The position numbers were made by a program, and so were the translations under genes. Of a stretch of DNA of 64,000 nt, positions 44,643-54,000 are shown one piece after another. The number at the start of each line of letters is the position of its first letter. Position 1 is the stretch's first letter. Source of the DNA: an uncultured Polaribacter sp. (lineage in GTDB: Bacteria; Bacteroidota; Bacteroidia; Flavobacteriales; Flavobacteriaceae); contig CALSOT010000007.1 in NCBI GenBank assembly GCA_943788045.1, positions 92,061-156,060 on the forward strand, given 5' to 3'. The notes below the pieces were generated by a model. It had not been told where the DNA came from. It saw only the letters and a list, made by a program, of their open reading frames with translations, and did not search any database.

Positions 44643-44979
44643 TTTATTTCAAATTTAAAATTTATGCGTTCGCATAGCGTTCGCAATGCTATAAGATAAG
44701 AGTAGATAAAATAATAATAGATAATATAATAATAGAGAAAATAAGATTATAAAATAGAAAAGAAGATGAAGAGGGATTACGTAATATGAATAGTTATTAA
44801 GCGTAGTAATGGCGTTTTACAAATTCAACGTAATTTGAATTATGAGTATTGTTAGTATTCCAATTCAATAAAATCAGTAATAAGTCTTACCAATCATCGT
44901 TAGAAGTTTCATTTACCATTTTTGTTATTGAAGTGAAATTGTACAAAATAGCATTCACTTAAAACACTCCTGTAAATTA
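44643..44979. other. Intergenic region, low complexity
   Basis: No gene is seen. It contains a doubled GCGTTCGCA word (about 44665-44685, including the palindrome ATGCGTTCGCAT) next to the lipoprotein start, and an A/G-rich low-complexity stretch from about 44690 to 44790. Confidence 0.5.
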
Positions 44980-45251
44980 CTAGTTTATCGTCTTTCTGAT
45001 TTTATATGTTGCTCCAACGTACGTTTTATCTCCCTTTAAAATTCTATCGTAAAATATAACCTCTCCTGTAACTTTGTTTATTGCTGAAAGTATGCTTTTT
45101 CATTGTGCATATTCATTTCCCAAACGTGGCTTTCTGGAGTTCCGTAAACTTGTTGAGGTTGATTTGATTCTGTAGTTGTAAATGCAGTTATGATTGTGTA
45201 AAATCCAATTACTGCAAAAGCTAATAATGTAATGTCTTTGATGTTTTTCAT
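44980..45251 (-). pseudogene. Small exported protein, frameshifted
   Basis: It starts MKNIKDITLLAFAVIGFYTI, a signal or anchor helix, then PQQVYGTPESHVWEMNMHNE and stops early. In the next frame SILSAINKVTGEVIFYDRIL, then KGDKTYVGATYKIRKTIN continue to a stop at 44980. One base lost near 45095 explains both parts. About 90 residues if joined. The family is unknown. Confidence 0.55.
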
Positions 45252-45380
45252 TTTATTTTAGTTTAAGTTATTTTCAAATATAAAGTAAAATCTACTAATA
45301 GTTAACGGTTTAAAAGAGCTATCATTTACTGCAATTATTTTCTAATTTGTTGAGGTTTTGATTAATTATAGTGGTTTAGA

Positions 45381-46193
45381 ATGAATGTCTTAAATGAATT
45401 TAATTTAATTACATTTGAAATAAAAAAAACTATGTTTGGAAAAGAAGTATTGTTATCTGCAACTCAAGTGGAAAAAATGAATAGCTTAGTGCCAGCTAAG
45501 TTTAAAAAAGACAATTGGTCAAAAAAAGATTTTAAAGAGACTAGCGGTATTTATCAATTAATTTTTGATTACAGAAGTACTAAGTCCTCGTTTTTGAACA
45601 AAAAAAAGAATGAGTTAATTGATTTTAATAAAAATGGTCAAGAAGAAGTTAAACAAAAAATATTAGAACTTAAAACAAGTAAAATTACAATTTTTAATAT
45701 TGAGCCTTTTGAAGCAAGACCAATAGGTATGGTAGATATTGGTATGGTAAAAAGGTTTAATACAGCGTCTACTGGTAATAGATTTGAAAATGGAATTATT
45801 GGTTATGCAATTGAACAAGCTTCAGATAATGTTTGGGCAAACAATAATGCACAAGAAAATGCTTTAAATGAAGTGAAAATAGAATTTTTAAAGAAAACTG
45901 TTTCCGTTTATCCAGAATGTAATATGATTTTTAAGTTTGAATCAGATTTCAGAGAAATGGGTGCAACTGGTAATGTTTTTATTTATTTAAAAGGAACAGC
46001 CTCAATTGGGGATAATAAAGGAATGGAAGATGTTAAGAATGAAGAAGCAAAATTGTTAAAAGAGTTTGAGCTTAAAAAAGGAGAACTTAAAAAACAAATA
46101 GATATTCTTAAAGAAGATTGGCAATTTATAACTGATAACATTAATAAAATTCCTAAATCGAAATCTGATATTGAAAATATGTTAGGGGCGTAA
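45381..46193 (+). CDS. Uncharacterised 270-residue protein, YbjQ-like centre possible
   Basis: There is no signal peptide. Residues ~105-210 (ITIFNIEPFEARPIGMVDIG to VFIYLKGTASIG) have a beta-rich layout with an N-terminal strand after KTSK and a C-terminal GTA turn. This is reminiscent of YbjQ/UPF0145-type heavy-metal-binding folds, but the match is weak. The C-terminal 60 residues form a charged coiled coil (EAKLLKEFELKKGELKKQID). The next lipoprotein gene starts within 20 bp. Confidence 0.5.
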   Translation: MNVLNEFNLITFEIKKTMFGKEVLLSATQVEKMNSLVPAKFKKDNWSKKDFKETSGIYQLIFDYRSTKSSFLNKKKNELIDFNKNGQEEVKQKILELKTSKITIFNIEPFEARPIGMVDIGMVKRFNTASTGNRFENGIIGYAIEQASDNVWANNNAQENALNEVKIEFLKKTVSVYPECNMIFKFESDFREMGATGNVFIYLKGTASIGDNKGMEDVKNEEAKLLKEFELKKGELKKQIDILKEDWQFITDNINKIPKSKSDIENMLGA

Positions 46194-46211
46194 AAATTGA
46201 AAAAAATAACT

Positions 46212-47085
46212 ATGAAAAAAATATCATTACTAGTAATTGTATTATGTGCAGTATTTAGCTGTACCAATCAAAAAAAAGAAACAGATTTAACAAAATCTAA
46301 TTTAAATGGTAAGGTTAAATCCTTGACTGAATCTGAATATAAAGCTGAAAGTCGTTTTGGTAAAATAGAGAAAGGTATTTTAAAAAATGAGCATACTTAT
46401 AAATATGATGACAAGGGAAATAAAGTTGAAAGTGACAAATACAATTCAGATGGTAGTCTTGATTATAAGCTCATTTATAAATATGATGACAAGGGAAATA
46501 AAGTTGAAAATACCAAATACAATTCAGATGGTAGTCTTAATTATAAATGGACTTTTAAATATGATGACAAGGGAAATAAAGTTGAAGAACGATACAATTC
46601 ATACGGTAGTCTAGATTATAAGTACACTTTTGAATATGATGACAAGGGAAATGAAGTTGAAGAGAACAAATACAATTCAGATGGTAGTCTTACTTATAAA
46701 TGGACTTTTAAATATGATGACAAGGGAAATAAAGTTGAATGGATCTATTACATTCATAAGTACAACATTTATAAATATGATGACAAGGGAAATAAAGTTG
46801 AAGGTAATCTTTTATATAAGTACACTTATAAATATGATGACAAGGGAAATAAAGTTGAAGGGAACATCATACAATTCAGTTGGTAGTCTTGATTATAAGC
46901 TCACTTTATAAATATGATGACAAGGGAAATAAGTTGAAGAGAGCAAATACAATTTAGATGGTAGTTTTGATATAAGAGACATTTATAAATATGAATTTGA
47001 CGAAAAAGAGAATTGGACTAAAAAAATAGAATTTAATAAAGAAACTCCTATTTCAATAACTGAACGTGTATTTGAGTACTTTTAA
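46212..47085 (+). pseudogene. YDDKGNKVE-repeat lipoprotein, frameshifted
   Basis: I take the ATG at 46212, which gives a good lipoprotein signal (LLVIVLCAVFSC). Eight or more ~22-residue repeats of the type YKYDDKGNKVE...YNSDGSLDYK follow, encoded by near-identical DNA (AAATATGATGACAAGGGAAA). Near 46870 the frame is lost. Repeat sequence continues in other frames and ends properly with YKYEFDEKENWTKKIEF to ITERVFEYF at 47085. Frameshifts lie inside repeat DNA, where slippage is easy. Its role is likely surface-related; the name comes from the repeats only. Confidence 0.65.
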
Positions 47086-47230
47086 TAGTAAAATACAATA
47101 TTTATAAAAACAAAAATTAACTCATAGCATTTAACGTAAATACAAAATTTCTATCTGCTAGTTATTAGTTTTAATGAAATCAACTTTTTGTAACTTATTT
47201 TAAGAATGTTGACTAATAGTTAACTAGAAA

Positions 47231-47268
47231 AAACCTCAATCAATTGATTAACAATTAGTTGAGGTTTT
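47231..47268 (-). terminator. tmRNA terminator
   Basis: AAACCTCAA / TTGAGGTTT arms lie immediately downstream of the tmRNA 3' end in its direction of transcription. The same arms recur in att-like locus 4. Confidence 0.8.
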
Positions 47269-47274
47269 ATAAAG

Positions 47275-47665
47275 TGGAGACGCCGAGAATCGAACTCGGG
47301 TCCAAACAAGCAGCCAAAAAGCTTTCTACATACATAGTTCTTTCTTAATTTTCGACTAAAAGTTGGTTAAGAACAACCTGCTTTTAGCTTATCTTCTTTA
47401 GTTTCAAAAACCTGTCAAAGTACCAGATTTTCTATATTTACTTTTACGATGCCCAAAAGTGAAACGCCGTAAATCAAGGCTGTTCGTGGACATAAAGCTT
47501 GCACACCTAGTGTGCCGAGGCCAATCCTACTATGATTCGGATTAAGCAGCTAAAGCGTAGTTATCTTCGCCGTTTAAAAAGTTGAAATTAGGTTTAACGA
47601 GTGTTATTTCATAACTCGGTATGCTTACCAATTTACTGTCCTCGCTGTCAAAACCAGTCGTCCCC
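47275..47665 (-). ncRNA. ssrA: tmRNA (transfer-messenger RNA)
   Basis: The 5' end GGGGACG pairs with the 3' CGTCTCC to give a seven-base acceptor stem. It opens GGGGACGACTGGTTTTGACA and ends with a T-arm GTTCGATTC and discriminator A. CCA is not encoded. An internal tag frame (47542-47571) codes GEDNYALAA then TAA, the usual Bacteroidota-type degradation tag ending ALAA. tmRNA with SmpB rescues stalled ribosomes and tags the unfinished protein for proteolysis. tmRNA 3' ends are frequent integration targets, which is relevant to the tRNA-like repeats in this window. Confidence 0.96.
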
Positions 47666-47809
47666 AGTTTTTAACAATTTGGGCGTTACTTTGCTTTAAA
47701 AACATGTAAAGCTAAAGTCAGGCTTTCCGTTATATCTTTTTAATAGAAAAAATTAAAAAGGATGTCACTTCAATCCTTAACGCAGTTTGCAAAAGTATAA
47801 AAAATACAG

Positions 47810-47840
47810 TTGCTTAGCATAATAAATTCTAATATCTTCG
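47810..47840 (+). promoter_or_regulatory. Candidate Bacteroidota-type promoter
   Basis: TTGC at 47810 and TATCTTCG at 47833-47840 match the Bacteroidota sigma-A pattern (TTG, ~19-20 bp, TAnnTTTG) with one mismatch, 26 bp before the start codon of the dehydrogenase gene. Confidence 0.45.
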
Positions 47841-47865
47841 AGCAAATATTATACCCTAGCATATT

Positions 47866-49071
47866 ATGAAGTTCGGAATCATTAAAGAGCGTAAAAATCC
47901 ACCGGATAGGAGAGTCGTTTTTTCACCAGAAAAATTACAAGAATTCAAAGAAAAATTCTCGAAAGCTACTATTAAAGTGGAATCATCAGATATTCGAATC
48001 TTTCCAGATCAAGCATATAAAGATGTAGGTTTAAATGTTACCGAAAATATGTCAGATTGTGATGTTTTGTTGGGAGTAAAAGAAGTGCCCATTGATGCTT
48101 TAATCAGTAATAAAAAGTATTTTTTCTTTAGTCATACCATAAAAAAACAACCGTACAACAGAAAGTTGTTGTTGGCAATTCTAGAAAAAAATATAGAATT
48201 ATATGATCATGAAACTATTGTTCGTGAAAACGGAATGCGTTTAATTGGTTTTGGACGTTATGCCGGTATTGTTGGTGCATATAATGGTTTTAGGGCAATC
48301 GGTTTAAAAAATCAAACTTTTAATTTACCAAAAGCTGAAAATTTAGACAGTCAGCAAGATTTAATTGCTGAATTGAATAAAATAAAAGTGCCAAACTTTA
48401 AAATTCTTCTAACAGGAAATGGTAAAGTCGCTTATGGCGCAAAAGAAATGTTAGACGCCATGAACATGAAACAGGTTTCTGTAGATGAATATCTAAACAA
48501 TGCATTTAGTGAACCGGTTTATTGTTTGGCAGATGTTTTAGACTATAACAAACGCAAAGACAATATAGTAAAGGATAATAAAGATTTTTATAAGCATCCA
48601 GAAAACTATGAATCAGATTTTATGCGTTTTGCTGCGGTAACAGATTTCTTTATTGCGGGTCACTTTTATGGCAATGGAGCACCTTATTTATTTACAAGAG
48701 AAAATGCCAAATCAAAAGAATTCAATATAAAGTTTGTAGCAGATATTTCTTGTGATGTAGATGGTCCTGTTGCATCAACTTTAAAGGCATCAACAATTGC
48801 AGATCCTATTTATGGTTATCATCCAGAAACAGCATCTGAGGTCGATTTTAAAGACGACAATGCTATTGTTGTAATGGCAGTGGATAATTTACCTTGTGAG
48901 TTACCAAAAGATGCAAGTGAAGGTTTTGGAGAAATGTTTTTAGAAAATGTAATTCCTGCTTTTTTCAACAATGATAAAGACGGGGTTTTACAACGTGCAA
49001 AAATGACCGAGAACGGTAAATTAACAGAACGTTTTTCTTATTTACAGGATTATATTGACGGCAAAGAATAA
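47866..49071 (+). CDS. Saccharopine dehydrogenase (lysine-forming) / alanine dehydrogenase-type enzyme
   Basis: 401 residues. The N-terminal FGIIKERKNPPDRRVVFSPE is the AlaDh/PNT N-domain opening with the substrate-binding arginines. The NAD-binding part follows LLTGNGKVAYGAKEML, in place of a classic GxGxxG. Later segments VADISCDVDGPVASTLKAST and GYHPETASEV fit the NAD-dependent saccharopine dehydrogenase (LYS1-like) branch. Lysine- versus other amino-acid specificity cannot be settled by eye. The stop overlaps the DUF3820 start (TAATG). Confidence 0.75.
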   Translation: MKFGIIKERKNPPDRRVVFSPEKLQEFKEKFSKATIKVESSDIRIFPDQAYKDVGLNVTENMSDCDVLLGVKEVPIDALISNKKYFFFSHTIKKQPYNRKLLLAILEKNIELYDHETIVRENGMRLIGFGRYAGIVGAYNGFRAIGLKNQTFNLPKAENLDSQQDLIAELNKIKVPNFKILLTGNGKVAYGAKEMLDAMNMKQVSVDEYLNNAFSEPVYCLADVLDYNKRKDNIVKDNKDFYKHPENYESDFMRFAAVTDFFIAGHFYGNGAPYLFTRENAKSKEFNIKFVADISCDVDGPVASTLKASTIADPIYGYHPETASEVDFKDDNAIVVMAVDNLPCELPKDASEGFGEMFLENVIPAFFNNDKDGVLQRAKMTENGKLTERFSYLQDYIDGKE

Positions 49072-49292
49072 TGATTCAAGATAAACAGATTCTTATCGAT
49101 TTAGCAAAAATGAAAATGCCTTTTGGCAAGTACAAAGGTACTTTCTTAATTGATTTGCCTGAACATTATATTGTTTGGTATAAAACGAAAGGTTTTCCGA
49201 AAGGTAAACTTGGTCAACAAATGGGGTTGGTTTATGAACTTCAGTTAAACGGCTTAGAGGATATTGTTAGAAAGATTAGAAGTCAATTTTAG
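49071..49292 (+). CDS. DUF3820 family protein
   Basis: 73 residues with the family signature KMKMPFGKYKGTFLIDLPEH YIVWY (split) and GFPKGKLGQQMGLVYELQLN. It is a small cytoplasmic protein, widespread in bacteria, with no settled function. It is coupled to the upstream dehydrogenase by a one-base stop/start overlap. Confidence 0.85.
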   Translation: MIQDKQILIDLAKMKMPFGKYKGTFLIDLPEHYIVWYKTKGFPKGKLGQQMGLVYELQLNGLEDIVRKIRSQF

Positions 49293-49298
49293 AGCTTA

Positions 49299-49892
49299 CT
49301 AAATTTCAGAATTTAATTTGTTTCTAAGATTTAATTCCTTCGCTCTATACTCTTTAATAACAACTCCGTAAGCAACATGAGCAATTCCTAAGATAGAAAG
49401 AGAAGAAGACCAATAAGTAGGAATTAAGAAGCACATAATTGCTAAAAGCAAACTTAAACCAGATAGAACTAGTAGGTTTTTTCTTTCTTTATGTTTGAAT
49501 AGAAATAATAAAGTTCCGTAAAAAACAAGAAAAGTAGGAGCGAGGTAGTTTGTTAATTCTAGATTCATCAAAACGATGAGAGAGATTAAAATAACAGCAC
49601 TTACGCTGCTATATTTTTTTACAGCAGCTTTTGTTTTATCATTCCACAGATTTATTTTTAATTGAGAAGCATTCCTTTTTCCCATATAAAATAAGGTGAA
49701 TGAAGCCAATAGAAAAAATGCAAAAACAATCGTTATAGTGCAAATTTCTTTTGCTTTTGGAGATAGTGTTTCTAAAGGTGTTACGTTATTTAAGATGGCT
49801 TCTAACAAATATCCTGCAATAAAAAGATACGCTCCGATTAAAATACTTGTAAAACCTTTTAAAGAGAAATTAAGTTGAAAATTATCGGACAT
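49299..49892 (-). CDS. Six-helix integral membrane protein, unknown
   Basis: 197 residues with about six membrane segments (TSILIGAYLFIAGYLLEAIL, TIVFAFFLLASFTLFYMG, AVILISLIVLMNLEL, FLVFYGTLLFLF, LSGLSLLLAIMCFLIP, ILGIAHVAYGVVI). There are no known motifs. It is convergent with the DUF3820 gene and has its own 170-bp upstream region. Confidence 0.6.
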   Translation of the reverse strand: MSDNFQLNFSLKGFTSILIGAYLFIAGYLLEAILNNVTPLETLSPKAKEICTITIVFAFFLLASFTLFYMGKRNASQLKINLWNDKTKAAVKKYSSVSAVILISLIVLMNLELTNYLAPTFLVFYGTLLFLFKHKERKNLLVLSGLSLLLAIMCFLIPTYWSSSLSILGIAHVAYGVVIKEYRAKELNLRNKLNSEI

Positions 49893-50062
49893 AAATATTC
49901 TATTTAGTATTGTTTGTTAACTTCTACGGATATGAAAAATGAAGTCTGCTGTAGTATATATTTTAAATGAACTAAAATCTTTATAATTTCTTTTGAATGA
50001 TTTTCAGATTTTGTTTTAAGTCAGTTTTCTGAATCTAAAATAACTGTAGAAACACAATTTTT

Positions 50063-50881
50063 TTAAAAATTATTAATGGTTTTTCTAATGGCAACTAAAT
50101 TGGTTAACAAGCCTTCTAAGTTGTCTAAATGTAGCATGTTTGCTCCATCACTTTTTGCATTTGCTGGATCAAAATGCGTTTCTATAAATAAACCATCTAC
50201 GTTATTTACAACGCCAGCTCGTGCAATCGTTTCTATCATATCTGGTCTTCCGCCTGTAACACCTGCAACTTGATTTGGTTGTTGTAAAGAATGCGTTACA
50301 TCTAAAACTGTGGGTGCAAACTTGCGCATCTCAGGAATTCCTCTAAAATCTACAATCATATCTTGGTATCCAAACATAGTACCTCTATCTGTGATCCAAG
50401 CTTTATCAGAACCAGCATCTTTTACTTTTTGTACTGCGTGTTTCATTGCACCCGGACTCATAAACTGTCCTTTTTTTAAATTGACAACTTTACCTGTTTT
50501 GGCTGCAGCAACGACTAAATCTGTTTGACGAACTAAAAAAGCAGGAATCTGTAAAACATCTACATATTCAGCTGCTTTTATTGCATCTGCTACTTCATGA
50601 ATGTCTGTGACTGTGGGTACATTAAAAGTTTCAGAAACTTTACGTAAAATTTTTAATGCTTTTTCATCTCCAATTCCCGTAAAACTATCAATTCTACTTC
50701 TGTTTGCTTTTTTAAAACTTCCCTTAAAAACATAAGGAATTTCTAATTTATCAGTAATTGTAATTACTTTTTCAGCAATTCTCATGGCCATTTCTTCACT
50801 TTCGATGGCACAAGGTCCTGCAAGTAAAAAGAAGTTGTTAGAATTTGTATGTTTTATATTTGGTATAAGGGATAAGTCCAT
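50063..50881 (-). CDS. kdsA: 3-deoxy-8-phosphooctulonate synthase (KDO8P synthase)
   Basis: 272 residues, the usual length. FFLLAGPCAIESEEMAMRIA opens the TIM barrel. VFKGSFKKANRSRIDSFTG carries the phosphoenolpyruvate- and arabinose-5-phosphate-binding residues. WITDRGTMFGYQDMIVDFR, FDVTHSLQQPN (here LDVTHSLQQPN), GLFIETHFDPANAKSDGANM and the final GLL follow the family order. It condenses phosphoenolpyruvate with arabinose-5-phosphate on the way to lipopolysaccharide Kdo. It acts in the cytoplasm and is a single gene with its own upstream spacer. Confidence 0.95.
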   Translation of the reverse strand: MDLSLIPNIKHTNSNNFFLLAGPCAIESEEMAMRIAEKVITITDKLEIPYVFKGSFKKANRSRIDSFTGIGDEKALKILRKVSETFNVPTVTDIHEVADAIKAAEYVDVLQIPAFLVRQTDLVVAAAKTGKVVNLKKGQFMSPGAMKHAVQKVKDAGSDKAWITDRGTMFGYQDMIVDFRGIPEMRKFAPTVLDVTHSLQQPNQVAGVTGGRPDMIETIARAGVVNNVDGLFIETHFDPANAKSDGANMLHLDNLEGLLTNLVAIRKTINNF

Positions 50882-51053
50882 TTTGTGAATTTTGTGCGAA
50901 AATACGAAATTAATTTAGCTATCGTTCATCTTTTAAAAATCAAATACGACTAAAAACAGAGTACTCATAATTTTACTGTGCTTAGATATATCTTATATTT
51001 ATTAAAAATAGAGAACCAATCAATAAATTGAATACTACTTTTTTAATTTTAAA

Positions 51054-54000
51054 TTATTTTTCTTGAACATAAATTCTGATACCTTCAGAATGGCTGCTAA
51101 ATTCAGGTGCATACATACTTTGTATGGTGGTAATTCCGTTGCTAAAATCACCCATATTATTAACTCTTACATCATACTCAAAGACATGAATACCTTTTGG
51201 TAAACGGTCAAAAAAGAAATTGGTTGCTGCATCTTTTGTGCTCTCGTAATAACCCAAACCGTCTTGCCACTTGTATTTTGAGATTACATTTATGGGTTCA
51301 ACTCCTGAAGCTCTCATATCTTTCATGTGAATAAATTCCATAGTTCTATCTGAATGTAACGTTATTCTCACTGTAATTAAATCACCAAGTTTTAATTGGG
51401 TTTTATCAGTAATTTCTTGCAACTCTTTTCCCTCATCAGAATTCACTTTTAAGAATAGTTTCTTATTTAATTTTAATGGGGTTTTAGCAGAAGTTATTTT
51501 GTCTAAATCTTCAAAATATTGCCAATACAAACCTCCCCAAGCAATGCCGTTTCCTTTTTTTGTAATGGTAACATCTCCCATTTCTTTTGTTATTTCATCA
51601 CCATTCCAAGAGGTCTTAAAATAACCAGTACCTGCTTCCAGTTTTTGGTCTTTCATTGTTGATAGATTCATATTTTTAGCACCAATTTTAAGGTCTACCA
51701 TTTCTGAGACAGATATAAAATCACTTCCGTTTAATAATAATGCATAAACAGCTTCTGTAGTTGCTTTTGTCGTTTTCCATCGGTTTGTTTGCTTATTTTT
51801 AAGCAACCAAACTTTTAGATGATCAATTGTTTTTGTGTCATTTTCTATTTCAGAAAAAGTTTCAATCATTAAAGCTTGTGTTTCTATTGGTGCTTGATAA
51901 TAGTAATAACCAGCAGTATTTGATTTCCAATACATTCCTAATTCATCAGAAGTGATACTATTTTCTTTTAATGATTTTAGAATTTTATTTGCAATCGCCT
52001 TTTTATTACTTCTAAATAATGATAAAGCAATGTGTCCTTTTGCATATAAATTATATTCTTTCCAATACCTTATTGTTTGGTTTTGGTAATAATCAATTGC
52101 TTTTTGCAAATTTTCATTTAGAGGAATAGCCTTATAAAAACTGCGCATATACAAGTAATGAATGGTGAAATAGCTTAAATTATTTTTTGATAAGTAATTA
52201 GAATACGCTCTATCGCCTTTCTTTTTATTTTTCTCAAGGTCTTTCAGTTCAGCGGCTCTTTTTAATGTTTTTTCATATTGTTGTAATAATTTTTTATCTA
52301 AAAATTGGACAGTCTTTTCAATTATGTTCTGAGTTGATTTGTTAAAATTAGGAACTCCTAATTTCTGTAAATGACCAAAGCCAGTAGCAATATGTTGGGT
52401 GATGTAAATATTCTCAAATCTACTTCCTTTAAACCAAGGAAAACCGCCAGAAGTCATCTGAATATCTTTTAGTTTATTGATTGCTTTGTCTTGTTCATTC
52501 TTCATTTTATTCAAATCGAATAATAATGCTATTCGTTTCTTTTGTTCAGTTTCAGATTGCGCATCTCTAAGCCAAGGCGTTTCTTGAATAATTAAAGATT
52601 TCAATTCTTGATTCTTTTCTAAATTAGAGAGTAAAGCATCAGAAGATTTCCAAGCATTAAAAACTTCTTGAATTTTAGGATTTGAGTTTGCAACAAAACT
52701 TGCCAAAGTATTTGCATAATATTTAGAGAATGTTTGTTCTGCACATTCGTAAGGATATTCCATTAAATAAGGCAAAGATTGAACGGCATACCAAACTGGG
52801 TTTGATGTAATTTCCAGCGTTAACTTATGGTTTTTTAATGTTGATGAAGTGTTCTTTTTCAATTTATCTAACGTAAAAGTTTTTGTTTGATTACTACGAA
52901 CCCACATTGGTAACGTTTCTGTAACCAGTAATTTGTTAGATAAAACCGGTAAAACATCTTGTTCTCCGTCAGAAAAGTCGCCTGCTTTCGCCACTATTTT
53001 ATATTGAACAGCTTGCATAGTTTCAGGAATTGATAGATTCCAAGAAACATTAGTGTTTCCATTTGTATCAACTTTAAAATTTTTGGTTGCATCTGTGTTT
53101 TCTAAATCTATATTGATTTCTTTTCCTGAGAGAGCATCTGTTAAAATCAGTTTTGCAATACCATTTAATTGGTTGTTTGTTAAGTTGGTAATTTTTGCAC
53201 TCAAGGTAATTTTATCTCCTTCACGCAAAAAACGAGGCGCATTGGGTACAACCATTAATTCTTTTTGAGTAACCGTTTGCAAGGTTTTTGTTGCCGATTT
53301 TAATTCTGAAGTATGCGCTAATAATTGCAATTTCCATTTTGTTAATGCTTCTGGTATTGTAAAAGAGAAACTAACTTTTCCGTTTTTATCTGTTCTTAGT
53401 TGCGGGAAAAAGAAGGCTGTTTCTTTAAAGTTTTTACGTGTTTTAATGTTCGATAATTGGTTGTCCAGTTCTTCTTCTTCTATAGCCGCTGTTTCATCAG
53501 TTTCTGGAGATTCAATTACAGTTTCTTCAAGCTGGTTTTCATTTTCAACAATTTCTATTTTTTCTGGAGCTGGTGGTGGTGGAGTTTTAGAAGTACTTCC
53601 TTTACCTCTAATCATAAAGTTTCTATTCCTACCAAAACGAAACCCAAACCAATTATAATTAGTATGAGAAATAGTAGAAAAACCATAATATCCTCTTTGA
53701 AGATTTCTAATATTAAAATTAGAGGTTCCAAAGCTACGATACGCATTACTCACATTGTAGGAATAATAAGTCTGTTTTGATGCAGTAGGGGCGAACTGCC
53801 AGTTATGCGGCTTAAATGCATCTAAAGAAGCATCATACATAGAAGCTAAAATTTCTGCAGTTACAGCATTATTTTCATCATTTTTAATGGTGAAACTCCA
53901 AGTTTCATCCTGTCCTGGTTGTAATTTGTCTCTAAAAATATTCGTTTCAATATCAATGGCTTCTTGTTTTTCGGGCACATTAATTATTAAGTTTCCGCTT

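Noticed and set aside
44665..44685. GCGTTCGCA doublet as an operator
   Set aside because: It contains a short palindrome, but there is no nearby regulator and the copies are too few to support the idea.
46380..46900. Overlapping open frames in the repeat region as separate genes
   Set aside because: They are other-frame readings of the repetitive lipoprotein gene and have no independent signals.
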